Source of the DNA: Allomyces arbusculus
Lineage: Eukaryota; Blastocladiomycota; Blastocladiomycetes; Blastocladiales; Blastocladiaceae
Direction of reading: 5' to 3'
Length of the DNA: 64,000 nt
Assembly (NCBI GenBank): GCA_027604705.1
Contig: JADHYV010000038.1
Coordinates: 62,001 to 126,000 of the forward strand
A program made the position numbers and the translations under genes. Below, in pieces: positions 10,806 through 21,135 of this stretch. The notes under the pieces are model-generated. The model searched no databases and had not been told where the DNA came from. It was given only the letters and a program-made list of their open reading frames with translations. Position 1 is the stretch's first letter. Each line of letters starts with the position of its first letter.

Positions 10806-11141
10806 GGTGGTGTTGACGGCAAGGTGGAGGTGTTTGTGGAGATGATGGTCAAGATGAGCGGTCGCGGCGGATGTGCGGAGAGAGAGAGAGCACGGCGGAT
10901 CGGCCGCCTGGCCCAGATCCAGAGCGGCCCAGCGGACGCGACGTGGGATCGATTCTCTTGCATCACGTGGGGAACATGACATGCACGCCCTGTGCGGTGG
11001 AAAATCATCCCAAGGCTGCTGATGCACCAACCCGCTCCCGCTGCCGTGCCCAACTCGTGCCCGGGCCAATCCCACACGCACCACCGCCCTTGCGAGCACA
11101 CGACCCGCTGCACTCGACCCGCCAACCTGCGCCCGATCACC
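10806..11141. other. Divergent promoter, lysozyme-like A / bL34m
   Basis: Head-to-head spacing of 336 bp; no coding exon seen. A GA dinucleotide run occurs near 10879-10889. Confidence 0.45.
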
Positions 11142-11468
11142 ATGTCCCTGTTCATGTCGGCCCTGCGCACGACCTCCGCCGTCCGCGCCGGCTCCCTCGT
11201 TGCCGCCTCTGCGCTCACGCGGCTCGCACCACCAGCGGTGACCCCCGCCGCCGTGGCCATGCGCACGCCGCTCTCCGCCACCTTCGCGCCATCGCCGGCG
11301 TTCACGGGCGTGCTCGGCGCGCGCGGTGTCAAGTTTGGTACCGAGTACCAGCCGTCGATCATTCGCCGCAAGCGCAAGTGGGGGTTCCTCGCGCGCGCCA
11401 ACAGCAAGGCCGGACGCAAGATCTTGCATCGCCGCATGCTCAAGGGGCGCAAGTACCTGAGCCACTAG
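11142..11468 (+). CDS. MRPL34: Mitochondrial ribosomal protein bL34m
   Basis: Large-subunit mitochondrial ribosomal protein. 108 aa, single exon. The N-terminal ~65 residues are rich in Ala/Ser/Arg without acidic residues ([19 protein letters not shown]), as in a mitochondrial presequence. The C-terminus is a canonical bL34: [20 protein letters not shown], then [19 protein letters not shown]. The chosen ATG (11142) is the one that gives the presequence; upstream in-frame codons continue but have no supporting signal. It sits between the two lysozyme-like paralogues, so their duplication either spanned or inserted around it. Confidence 0.95.
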   Translation: MSLFMSALRTTSAVRAGSLVAASALTRLAPPAVTPAAVAMRTPLSATFAPSPAFTGVLGARGVKFGTEYQPSIIRRKRKWGFLARANSKAGRKILHRRMLKGRKYLSH

Positions 11469-11709
11469 ACGTGGAGGGGTGCGTGCGGGTTCTCTCCCGA
11501 CTTTGTGTGCCGGCGATTTGATTGCTGACGGCTGGCCGGCGTGCAGTGCAGTGCAGCGCGTTGTGGATTTAATTAGTCTCGATCAATTGCCAATGCTGTT
11601 CTTGGGTGCCGTGTCGTTTGTCATCCGCTCGCCAGTCGATGGGTTTGCGTGCGCATCTGCTCCCGTCTGTTCTACGATCTTATCACGTTGATTTGCAAGC
11701 CGTATTTAT

Positions 11710-12729
11710 TTACAACCACGCCCCACCCATCACCATCACCACGGCACCGACCATTGCGCGCGCCCACGCTCCACCATTTGCACCCGCGGCACCCGACTGC
11801 TCGCCCAACCCCGACGCTGCCGATTTCGCCGTTGCCGTCGACGAGGTCGCCACCGCTGTTGTCGTGCTCAAACTCGTCGCCGTGCTCGTTACCACCGTCA
11901 TTGTCGCATTCCCCACCCCCTCCCCGATCGCCCGCAACACCTTCCCCGTCAACGCGACCCGCTGGTCAAACCCGGGATCCCGATCGCCATTGCCAGCCAC
12001 ACACTCGTTGATCGTCGCCAACACTTTCCGATCCACGTCCTTCCTACCCATCGCATCGGCCACCACGCCCAAATCAGTACACGCCGTCGCGTTCGACGCC
12101 GACTTCATCCCGGCAGTCGCGGCCCCACCGCGGAACCACCACGCGGCCACGCGGAACGTGACATTAGGGTCCATCATCAGGTCTTGCGCGACAGAGTCGG
12201 TCCGGTTCGGGTCGTTACCGAGACGGGCGAGGATCGACGGGTCACGGAGGGAGGTGAAGGCGAAATGCCAGTTGGGCGGAATCTACACCCCGCATTCGAG
12301 TCAGTTCATGGGCGCGGGAAGCGGAGAGAGGGAGAGTGAGTGTACCATCATAATCGCGCCGCGCCCGCCCGTTTTCGGCTGGTATAGGACGGTCAGCCCG
12401 GCGGTTTCGTGGGACATGGTCGCGAGGTAGACGGCGAGCCGCGACGGCGTGCAGAGCGAGTATTGCGCCGCCGCGGTGCGGATGTACGGCCAGTATGTCC
12501 GCGAGCCGGGGTCGGCGAAGACGGAAGCGAGGACAGTGTCGGTCGCAAGCGAGCAGGTCGCATTGGAAGAAAGAGCTGGTGTTGGTGCTGGCGCAGACGG
12601 GGTCGTGGATGTCGGACTTGGGGTGGTCGCGGCCGCGGCGGCGCTGCTCGCGAGCAGGACGGTGAGGACCGCTGCGAGCAGGGCGAGGAAGGGTCGGGTA
12701 CTTGGTGTCATCGTGGTCGGGGCGGCCAT
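11710..12729 (-). CDS. Secreted lysozyme-like protein B, GPI-type tail
   Basis: 318 aa paralogue of 9960-10805. Exons 12346-12729 and 11710-12282; intron 12283-12345 is GTACAC...TGTAG, phase 0. Signal peptide LALLAAVLTVLLASSAAAAA, then a Thr/Ser/Pro linker, the conserved CTPSRLAVYLATMSHETAG and GGRGAIMM. After the intron: IPPNWHFAF, DPNVTFRVAAWWFRGGA and INECVAGNGDRDPGF. Unlike copy A it continues into a Ser/Thr/Ala tail ending in a hydrophobic stretch (ARAMVGAVVMVMGGAWL), which predicts a GPI anchor. A TATA box lies about 75 bp upstream. Lysozyme-like function is inferred from motif layout; the HET glutamate is the probable catalytic residue. Confidence 0.75.
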
Positions 12730-13803
12730 GATGGAGAACGGTCGTGAGAGCGGCAGCCGGCAGGGATTTTCTCAGCGAGCAAGAGGCGGGCATGGCACCA
12801 GTTTATAGCGGGACTTCCACACCCGTCCACCGCTGTCGACACGCGCGTAACTGGTGTACCATTTGTTTCTCGATCAAACAGGCCCAGTCCGCGCGGGCGG
12901 GGGGGGGTCATGGCCGGGCAACAGTCATGACCTGAACCACATCAACCGTCCGGTCGACCTTCACCTGGGCCGGACTGCTGCGGACGGACGACAAGCCGCC
13001 GGCCCGGGGTCATCACGACCTCTTCACTCACCAGTGATTGACCAGTTCGTCGGCAGCCGACGCATCGACTGAGAGTGCTGAGAAACATGACCGCGACATG
13101 GTTGGTGGCCGGCGACGCGCGCACGCGTCATTATCATTTCGCGAACTGGGTGAAGTTGACGCGCAAAAGATGCAGCACCTCACCTGCAGACGGCCAGTTC
13201 AGCACCATGGACCAAACGTCACGACCTCGAGCCAACTTGCTGCAAGACGGTGCTGGACGATCATGCTTGTGCGCGCTTTGGCCGAGCGTTCCACGCGAGG
13301 CGAGATCACGACGGGATCATTTGAACGACTGGACGATTTGCAAGTCGGAACAATGCAGGCAAGATGGCCTGCGAGCATGTCGAGTTCATCGTTTTCAACG
13401 CTAACATGGACTGCGGTAAACGCGCGCGTCGGTCCATCTGCTGGTGTTTGCTGGTGCTTGTGTGTCGAGGACGACGGGTGGCAACGGTGGCGAACACACG
13501 TGTGGTTGAAGCCGACCGACCCTGTTCAGCAGGTCGACTCGACGCTGACCTGGGTTTAGTGGTGGCCAGCTTGGTCGGGACAGAAGCGCGTTCTCTCCCA
13601 AATTCTCGCCGCCGTCGCGTTCCTTGATTGCGACGTCCCAAGGGCCATCGCGCACGTCGTGGCTCCATATCGTGCGCGCTGATCACGGTCATTGTACCAA
13701 CAACCACGACGGCGCATGCTCGGATTGCCCTCGCTTGCCCTCGCTTGCCCTCCACTGTGCCAATCTCGCCCTCCTACGCGCAATTTCAGCATCCTCAGCG
13801 ACC
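12730..13803. other. Intergenic ~1.07 kb, divergent promoters
   Basis: Between lysozyme-like B (minus) and the PI-PLC-like gene (plus). Open frames of up to ~170 codons exist on both strands, but none has recognisable domains, splice logic or a plausible start, so I treat them as chance frames in GC-rich DNA. Confidence 0.45.
12802..12807 (-). promoter_or_regulatory. TATA box of lysozyme-like B
   Basis: TATAAA on the minus strand, 73-78 bp upstream of the ATG at 12729. Confidence 0.5.
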
Positions 13804-15235
13804 ATGGTCCGTTCTCCACCCGGCGCCGTGGGGCCAGCGCGATCAGACACTGATTTCAAGCGCATTTCGGACGCAACCTTGACCAGTCTCGCCGCGACCA
13901 CACTACGCCGCGTCTTGCGCCCCTCATCGCCCTTCTGGCCCTTTGCCTTCTCACGGACCCGATTCGCGCGGCGGCCGTCGACGTGCGCAAATGTAACGGG
14001 CTCGCGTCCATCTGCACGCGCCCTTTTTTCCGCACGACCTTCCCAGGCGCGCACAATGTCGGCACCGACGCGCTCACATGCACGTACCAAATCGACACGT
14101 GCAAGAAATCCCTGACCGCGCCGAAAACCATCAGCGACATGTCTTTCCCCGACGGGCCACGGGTCACGGCCGAGTTTGCCGCGCGCGCGGCCAACGCGAC
14201 CGCCAAAGCCGGCACCCAGGAGGGGCTGTTTGGATGCAAGCAGACCAAGAACACGTGCACGTTGCCCGGGCTCGCGATCCCGTGCGGGTTCAAATGCCAG
14301 GATCGCAGCGTGACGGGGTTGCTGGATGTGGGGATCCGGTGGCTCGATATGGATTTCTGCGGGTTCTTTCCGGGGGCGCTGGCGAGGGAGCCGTTTTCGT
14401 GCCATGCGGGGCCGAAATTGATTGGGACGGCGTATGGGCGGCCGGCGGCGCAGGCGTTTGCGGATGTACGTAGCTCGCGGTGTTTTTTTTTGGTCTTTCT
14501 CGATGCCGCTGACCACGCGCGATGGTGCTGTACGTAGATTGGCGCGTGGGTGAGCGCGCACCCAAATGACCTCGTCGTGATTTACTTGTCGGACCAAAAG
14601 GACTTTGACGCGGCCGCCTACGCGCAGCTGAGCAAGTCGATGACCGACGCGTTTGGCGCGTACCTGTACAGCGGCACGCCCGCGCAGCTCAAGGCCGCGC
14701 ACGTCGGCGACTTGCTTGCGCAGAACGTGCGCGTTGTGGTCACGGGCAAAGACGCGTGGGTGAGCGACTTGCCGCAGATGCCGGTGCAGCTGGTTCGTTG
14801 CTCCCGTTGTCCCAGCAGTCCGATCCGTGTGGTCACTAATTGGAAAATGGTCACCTTTGTGTCGCATTTATAGCTCGACATCATCGACTCGTACTCGCAT
14901 GATCTCTCGCCCGTCGACCCGACCGAAGCGGTCCGTGCAGCGTGTGCGAAGGCCGATGTCGACCATCCAGTCCTGGTGCAGGCGATTGGCCGCGCCGAGC
15001 TCGGGCTGCACGCGATTTGCATCAACGATATTGAGCGCGGGGTGCGTCTCTCGAATGCTCTTTCCCTGAACGAACAGGGAGTGCTGATAGAAAAATTGAT
15101 GGGTAGATTGACGTGGGCAAGTTGCTCGACATGGTCCCAAACTGCCCGGTGCTCGGCGTGATCAAGGACTACGCGGCCACGTCGCGTGGGATGGTGGAGA
15201 AGGTAGCCACGCGGAACCAGGCCGTGATTGCGTAG
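13804..15235 (+). CDS. Secreted PI-PLC X-domain-like phosphodiesterase
   Basis: Predicted secreted protein with a PLC-like phosphodiesterase TIM barrel, which acts on (glyco)phosphatidylinositol in related proteins. Five exons: 13804-13806 (ATG only), 13887-14465, 14538-14792, 14874-15041 and 15107-15235, all in phase 0; 377 aa. Signal peptide LAPLIALLALCLLTDPIRAAA. The catalytic-type His is in FPGAHNVGTD, the LLDVGIRWLDMDFC strand carries the acidic residues, followed by SAHPNDLVVIYLSD and the C-terminal VGKLLDMVPNCPV. Cys-rich N-terminal part, consistent with secretion. The first intron, splitting directly after the ATG (GTCCGT...CAG), is an inference: the signal-peptide frame has no ATG of its own, and the same ATG-then-intron layout is clear in KSH1. 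Exons 2-5 are firm. Confidence 0.82.
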
Positions 15236-15773
15236 ATTGGGACGCTCCATGATGGTCAGAGCAAGATCTGGAGCGAGATGTGGACCAGCAGGATCACCGT
15301 GGTCAAGAGAAGAGCCTGTGCCGCGCCGCCAGCTCCGCGGCGCGTGGAGCAGTGTCGAGCTTGGGGACGTAGATTATGTCCCGTAGAATAGATTGAGACC
15401 GATTGAGACATGTTGGCAAGTCATCGGTGTTTTCTGCAGGCTTCGACGAGAAATGCTGTCAGACCAAGATGGCCGCGACCTTTGCGACCAGCATGACAGC
15501 ACTTGGTTTGAGTCACGCCGTCGTCGTGCGTCTTGACGACGAGACGACGTCGCGGGCGCCGATGCCTGTTGCCGGCAGCAGCACCGACCGCGATCCACTG
15601 CACCTCGTCCTTTCGCACTCGCCGCATTGCGATCAGCGACGTCAGACCACGACTGCGCTGCTCAGCGTGGGCGTGCCGCGCGCAGGTCCGGGCGCGCCCT
15701 TGACCGACCAACACCATCGACCATCAACCACGATCAACGCTGATTGATTGATCACGCACCAACCGCCATCACC
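15236..15773. other. Intergenic, promoter of 53BP1-like gene
   Basis: No gene recognised. Confidence 0.45.
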
Positions 15774-18700
15774 ATGGCCTCGCGCCGCACCCTTGTCCCG
15801 CGGACCCTCCGCCCACCAAACCGCGCCGAGGCGCAAGCGAGCGCCTCCGTTGCCGTCGCCGCGCACCCAGACCTCGCCGTCTACGTCGCCAACAGCGACT
15901 CGCAGCCCGCACACGAGCTCCCAACTCTTAACGACTTTGTCGCCCAACTGCTCGCCGGCGAGGAGCCCGCGCACATTGACCCGTCACCATCACTCGATAT
16001 GCCGGGATTCGACACGACCCCGGTCCCGTCCGGCGCACCCCCACCGCCACCGCTCGTCCCGCTCTCGCTCGGCCCAACCCCCTGCTCGCCAGCGCTCAGT
16101 ATCACATTCGACGTGGCCGTCGTGCCGACACAGAACTTGCCGCCGCCTACCACGTCGGCGCTCGGTGCGCTGGCGTGGGGCGACTTGCCCACGCAGCGCT
16201 TACCCGAATCGAACCCCGCCATCGCGTTTGGGGATTTGCCGACTCAGCAATTACCACGATCAAGTCCCGCCGTCGCGGGCGATAACTTTGGCGACGCCCC
16301 GACCCAGGTCTTGCCAGACTCGATGGCCGTGCCCGCGACGCCAGTTCCCGCAGGGGATTCGCTCACCCAGGTCATTCACGATTCTGCGGGGAGCGGTGGA
16401 TGCAGTGCCCCTGCTGCTGCGGGAGCCGCCGCGAGTCTCGCGTTTGGCGAGATGGCGACGCAGGTCCTACAGGACTCGACAACGACGTCGCACTCGGCCG
16501 GGACCCGGCATACCCAGTTTGGCGAGATGGCGACGCAAGTGCTCGAGAGCTCGACGCCGCGCTCGGGCACGAGTCCACCGGGGTTTGGCGACTTGGCGAC
16601 GCAGATTCTCCCGCCGACACAGGTGCTCCCGCCGACGCAGGTCGTCGCGTCGTCGCAACCGGCTACGCAAGTCGTTCCGCCGACGCAAACGGAGCCGACC
16701 CAGCCGCCTGCGTCGTTCCCGCCCGAAAGCCCGATCCTCGTCGCGCCGTCGCAGCTCTTTGCGGCGCCCGCCGCACCGGTATCCACCTTCGCGGCACCTC
16801 CACCACCCGCCGCGCCGCGCCGCGTCGGCGCGCTGCTCGACATCACCGACAGTCAAGCGTCGCAGCCGCGTGTGATTCGCGCGGGCGCACCGCCACGTGC
16901 ACCCGCCCAGCTTGCGCCACCCTCAGTCGCTGTTCCGGCGCCCGCCAACGACTCGGTCCTCGGCGCACTGCTCGATGACAATACGCTCGAGTCGGACCAG
17001 TCGACACAGCTCCTGCCCGGCTCGACGCCCGCCGACGACCTGGCACCTACCGCAACCGGCGCGGCGGCGGCCAAGTCGAGTACTGGTAGTGCCACGAGCG
17101 GCGGGCAAAACCTGCACCATGTGGCACTGCACAATGCGGCGATTGCGCAACAGTCCGCGGCGCGGTTCCCGAATGCGGATCCGGCGCGCGGGTGGATTCC
17201 GCCGCAGGCGCCGCCGCCGGTACCGGCTGCTCCGGCATCAGTACCGGCTCAAGGCCAAGCGCATCCAGCCCCGTCCCGCAGACGGCGTGGTGGGTCTGCG
17301 GCCGCCGACCCGTTACCCGGCACGAGTGCCACTGCGTCACGTCGAGCCGCACCACCGGCCGTATCGGTCCCACCGCGCCCCGGGTCGGCGCCGTCGCGTT
17401 CCGGGTCCGCGCCATCGGGTAGCGGCAGCGGCGCGTCGCGATCGGTCACGTCGCCGTCGTTCGAGTTTTACTTGCACGGGTCGGACTTCCCATCGGTGTC
17501 GATCTCGCCAATTGAAAAAGTCGGTGACGGTGGTGTGTTTAGTATGGGTACGTTTGTTTCGTCTCGAGGCGCGACTTGGACACACGTACCTTGCTGACCG
17601 TAACCTCAACGAATTTTCTAGACAGCATGTCGTCGCACCGAAGTTCTGGGCAAGGGTCGACCGACGGCCCCATCCCCCCACCCCTCCCGCGCGCACCGCG
17701 GTCGCAAATGCCCGAGGCCCCCTCCCCCACCCCCGCTCCACCCGCGGCCGCGCACGACGACGATGCCGACGACGACGACGACGAAAGCCTCGACCTGGCC
17801 GCCTCGCAACCCGTTTCGACCGGCGCCCCCCGCAACCGCCGCTTCACCGCTCCCCTCCTCAACACGCCCGACGACGCGCTTGCCATCGCTGGTGCGACGC
17901 AGGGGCCCGATATGGACGCGACGACCGTCGCAATCCCGCCCGAGTCCCAATTTGATCGGGAATTGATGGACGCCATGGCCGAGTCGCAGCCGGGGATTGT
18001 CCTGACGCTGTCGCCGATTCGCGCGCCGCCGCAGGGGGCCGGTGGAGCGGAACCACCCACACCGATGGGGGTCGTGAATGAGACTCCCGCACGGCCGAGA
18101 CAACCGTCGTTTGCGCGCCCGGCGGCGGCGCGGGGGACGCAACCGCCGCCACCGCCGCCAGCGGGAAATACCGCCGAGTCGCTCACGCAAGATACGTTAC
18201 CGCCGCCATCAGCAGCGGCAATGGGTCTCACATTCGCGGCCCCGGCACCGCCGCGGTTCCGCGCGCCACCGCCTGCGAAACGCGCCGCGTCGGGCCCCGC
18301 GCCTCCGCCTCCACGCACCGCCGCCAACAACGATGACGACAGCGAAGAGGAAAGAGTGCTCGCGACCGCCGCGCCGCAGCCGTCACGGCGCCGTCGGATC
18401 ATGAGCGACTCGCAATCGCAACCCGCGGCCGTCGCACCTACATCATTGGCAGCACCCGTCGGCGCGCGCGCTTCCGCGACCGCGTTTGGCCGTCGGGTCG
18501 AGTGGGATATGGGCACGTCGTTGCAGGAACATTCGCTGGAACCACCGGTCGACTCTGCGGGGCCCGTTTCGGTCAACCGGCCCGCGCCGCCGCCGGCAGC
18601 GCGTGCGAGGACGGCGGCGGCGGGAAATCAGAAACGTGCTACCGCCGCGCGGACCGCGCCTCCACCCGCACCTCCTGCCCCCGCGGCCGTCGATCAAGCG

Positions 18701-21126
18701 AGTTCTGGCGGTGAAGGGGACCATTCGTCGTTGTCGGACTTGACTGACGACGAGGCGGTCGCGCCGAAACGCCCACGGCGAGCAACGACGGCGGCGCGGC
18801 AAAAGGCGACACGGACAAGAGGAACGACGGCGGTCGAGGCGAAGCGGAAACGGAAACGGTCGCCGTCGCCGGAACTCGCGCCGATTCCGGTACCCGCGAC
18901 TGCACCTGTGCCGGCGCCCGCGCGGAAGGCTAAGCGGCAACGCGTTGCGTCAGCGCCCGCGCCATCAACAACAAAGGGCAAGGGTAAGCGCGGGACGACC
19001 CGTGCAACCGCAGCGTTCACGACCGCCGCAACCGCGAGCCGGCCCGTGCGCAGTACGCGCCCGACGACCTTCCGCACGCACGACGGCGACTCGGGCAGCA
19101 GCAGCTCCAGTGACGCCGACGACTCGCAGGATCTCGACTACATGACGCAATCGATGCCCGACCCGGTCGCTCCCGAGGATGACGACGAGGACGACGGCGA
19201 GGTCGCGTCGCCCACGTCCCCACCGCCGACTCCGCCACCACCGCCAGTGTCGCCGACCAAGCGGTGTCATAATTGCCGGACGACCGTGACGACGTCCTGG
19301 CGCGACGGGCCCGTGGGACCAGCGACGTTGTGTACCAAGTGCGCGCGGAAGTTGAAAGTCGGTGGGAGTAAAGGGCCAGCGCCGGGAAGGAGGGGTGGGC
19401 GGTCGGCCGCGGCGACGCCGACATCGGATCCGCCTGTGGTTGTGGCACCGCCGGCCCCAGAGCGGGTGGTCCCACCGCCACCCGCGCCCATGGCGGGGAG
19501 AAAGGGTGGGAAGAAGGCGCAGTCGGTGCCCGTCGTTCCAACTGTGGCCGCCGCAGCACCGCCCGCGGCCGTGAACCCACTCGAATCGACCCGTCGCGTG
19601 ACGCGTCGACAGGCGCGCGCTGTCGCGACCGCGACGACCACCCCCGCGCGCTCCCGTCGCCCAACGGGCGCGCCCGACGCGATCCCGGCCGTCTACGCGC
19701 CCGGCGCGCTCGTCTGGGCGCGGTGGCCCGACAGCAAGTACTTTTACGCAGCGAAAATCCGGCACCAGCAGCCGAGCACGCTCGCGCACGACCAAGTCTA
19801 CAATGTGCGATTCCTCGACTCGGACAAGATGCAGATTGCGGCCATTGATTTGCGCCCCTACGGGACACTGGTCAAGGGCCAGGCGGTGTATGCGCGGTTC
19901 AATGCCAAGGACATGTATGCGGCGATGATTTTGGCGGTGGCCGACGACGAGGACGACGAGTACCAGGTCGAGTTTTGTCGCGACAAGGCGCGCAAGTTTG
20001 TGCAGTTTGATTCGGTCATGCTCTCGGTCGACCAGATGCGGCATGTGGATGCGCGGCGGCCGAATTGGAGCGAGGTGAGCGCGCGGCATGGCGACGACGT
20101 GGATGGGAGGAGTGACCAGGACGACAAGGAGGCTCAGGACGAGGACCACGACGAAGAGGAGGAAGAAGAGGAGGAACCGGCCGGTCGCGAACCGATGACC
20201 GTTGACCTGGGCGAAAGCGTCACGCAAGACTTGTCCGACATGGACGTGGATTCGCCGCCGCTCTCGCCACCTCCACCCCCACCACCTCCACCCCCACCGC
20301 CAGCACGCGGCAAGGCGGGGCGAAAGGCGGGTCCGGCCAGGTCTCGTGCTGCGGCGTCTGGCCGGAAGCAGCACGTCGAAGCCGTGATCGAGATCACGCC
20401 CCGAGATGTCCCTGTCCCGACGCGAACCATGTCGACGCGCGCGGCCGATGCCGTCTCGGCGACGAAGACGACGACAAGCGAGTCGACCGACCACGGCCGT
20501 TTCTTCTCCGGTTTGGTGTTTGTCATGACCGTGATCAGACCCGACGAGGAAATGGACGAGACACAGTCGCATGAGGCCGACGAGTTTGAAGTGCCGCGCA
20601 CTGGTATGGAAAGACTCGACTTTGAATCGGCTCGACTGGCTCTGGCTTCCTCTGCGACTCACTCTGGGTGGACGATGTGGTTTGCGTTCCGTTGCAATAG
20701 ACAAGAAGTTCGACTTTGATCGCGTGCGGGTTGCGACGCTCATCACGAAAGCGGGCGGTGCGCATCGTCTCCTCGCCACTTTACCTTGGCGACAAACCGA
20801 TGCTCATTTTTACATAACGCGCACGGATAGGAACGCTGCTCCCAGACTTCAACCCCTCAACGGGCACAGGGCCACCAGCCAACACGTACTGCATTGCATC
20901 GGCGCCCAAGCGTAGCATGAAGTACCTCAAGGCGCTTGCGCTCGGCGTGCCGTGCGTATCGTGCCAGTGGGTGCTGGACTGTTCCGAAGAAGTGCGTTTT
21001 TCGAAGGTATCCATCGCGCGCTCCGTCGGCCGGAGGGGGGGGGGGGGGGGGCGCCGCCCCCCCCCCCCCCGGGGATCTATGAAGGGCCGCCAACGGGCCC
21101 AGCGAGGGAAACCAGCCGCGCGCTAA
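15774..21126 (+). CDS. 53BP1/Crb2/Rad9-like DNA-damage mediator, 3' end suspect
   Basis: Checkpoint adaptor that would bind damaged chromatin. Exons 15774-17547, 17622-20603, 20701-20757 and 20831-20991 join in frame (1658 codons). Order: residues ~115-310 hold about ten TQ motifs in a degenerate repeat (FGD-L/M-P/A-TQ-x-L-P), matching ATM/ATR-type targets; a long Pro/Ala/Ser/Arg-rich region; at ~1138-1170 a GATA-type zinc finger (CHNC...WRDGPVGPATLCTKC); at ~1280-1410 a Tudor region (VYAPGALVWARWPDSKYFYA, LVKGQAVYARFNAKDMYAA); an acidic and poly-Pro stretch; then from ~1550 the first BRCT (FFSGLVFVMT, ITKAGGTLLPDFN, KYLKALALGVPCVSCQWVLD). A GTGCGT donor follows the last Glu, but the second BRCT never appears: the DNA runs into a G17/C14 hairpin, and the frame read straight through stops at 21126. 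The C-terminus is therefore probably missing from this assembly. Confidence 0.85.
21035..21074. repeat. G17-CGCCG-C14-GGGG hairpin
   Basis: Seventeen G, five bases, fourteen C, then four G: a near-perfect inverted repeat. It interrupts the 53BP1-like gene just where its second BRCT domain should start. Probable assembly join or collapsed sequence; alternatively a real G4/hairpin-forming element. Confidence 0.9.
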
Positions 21127-21135
21127 CGAATCCGC

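Noticed and set aside
13038-13559. Plus-strand frame of ~170 codons in the 12.7-13.8 kb gap
   Set aside because: No conserved motif, no signal peptide or splice support, and overlapping equally long frames on the other strand.
20917-21126. Gly/Pro/Arg tail after the BRCT as a genuine C-terminus
   Set aside because: It is just the translation of the poly-G/poly-C hairpin and follows a normal splice donor; a missing second BRCT is more likely.
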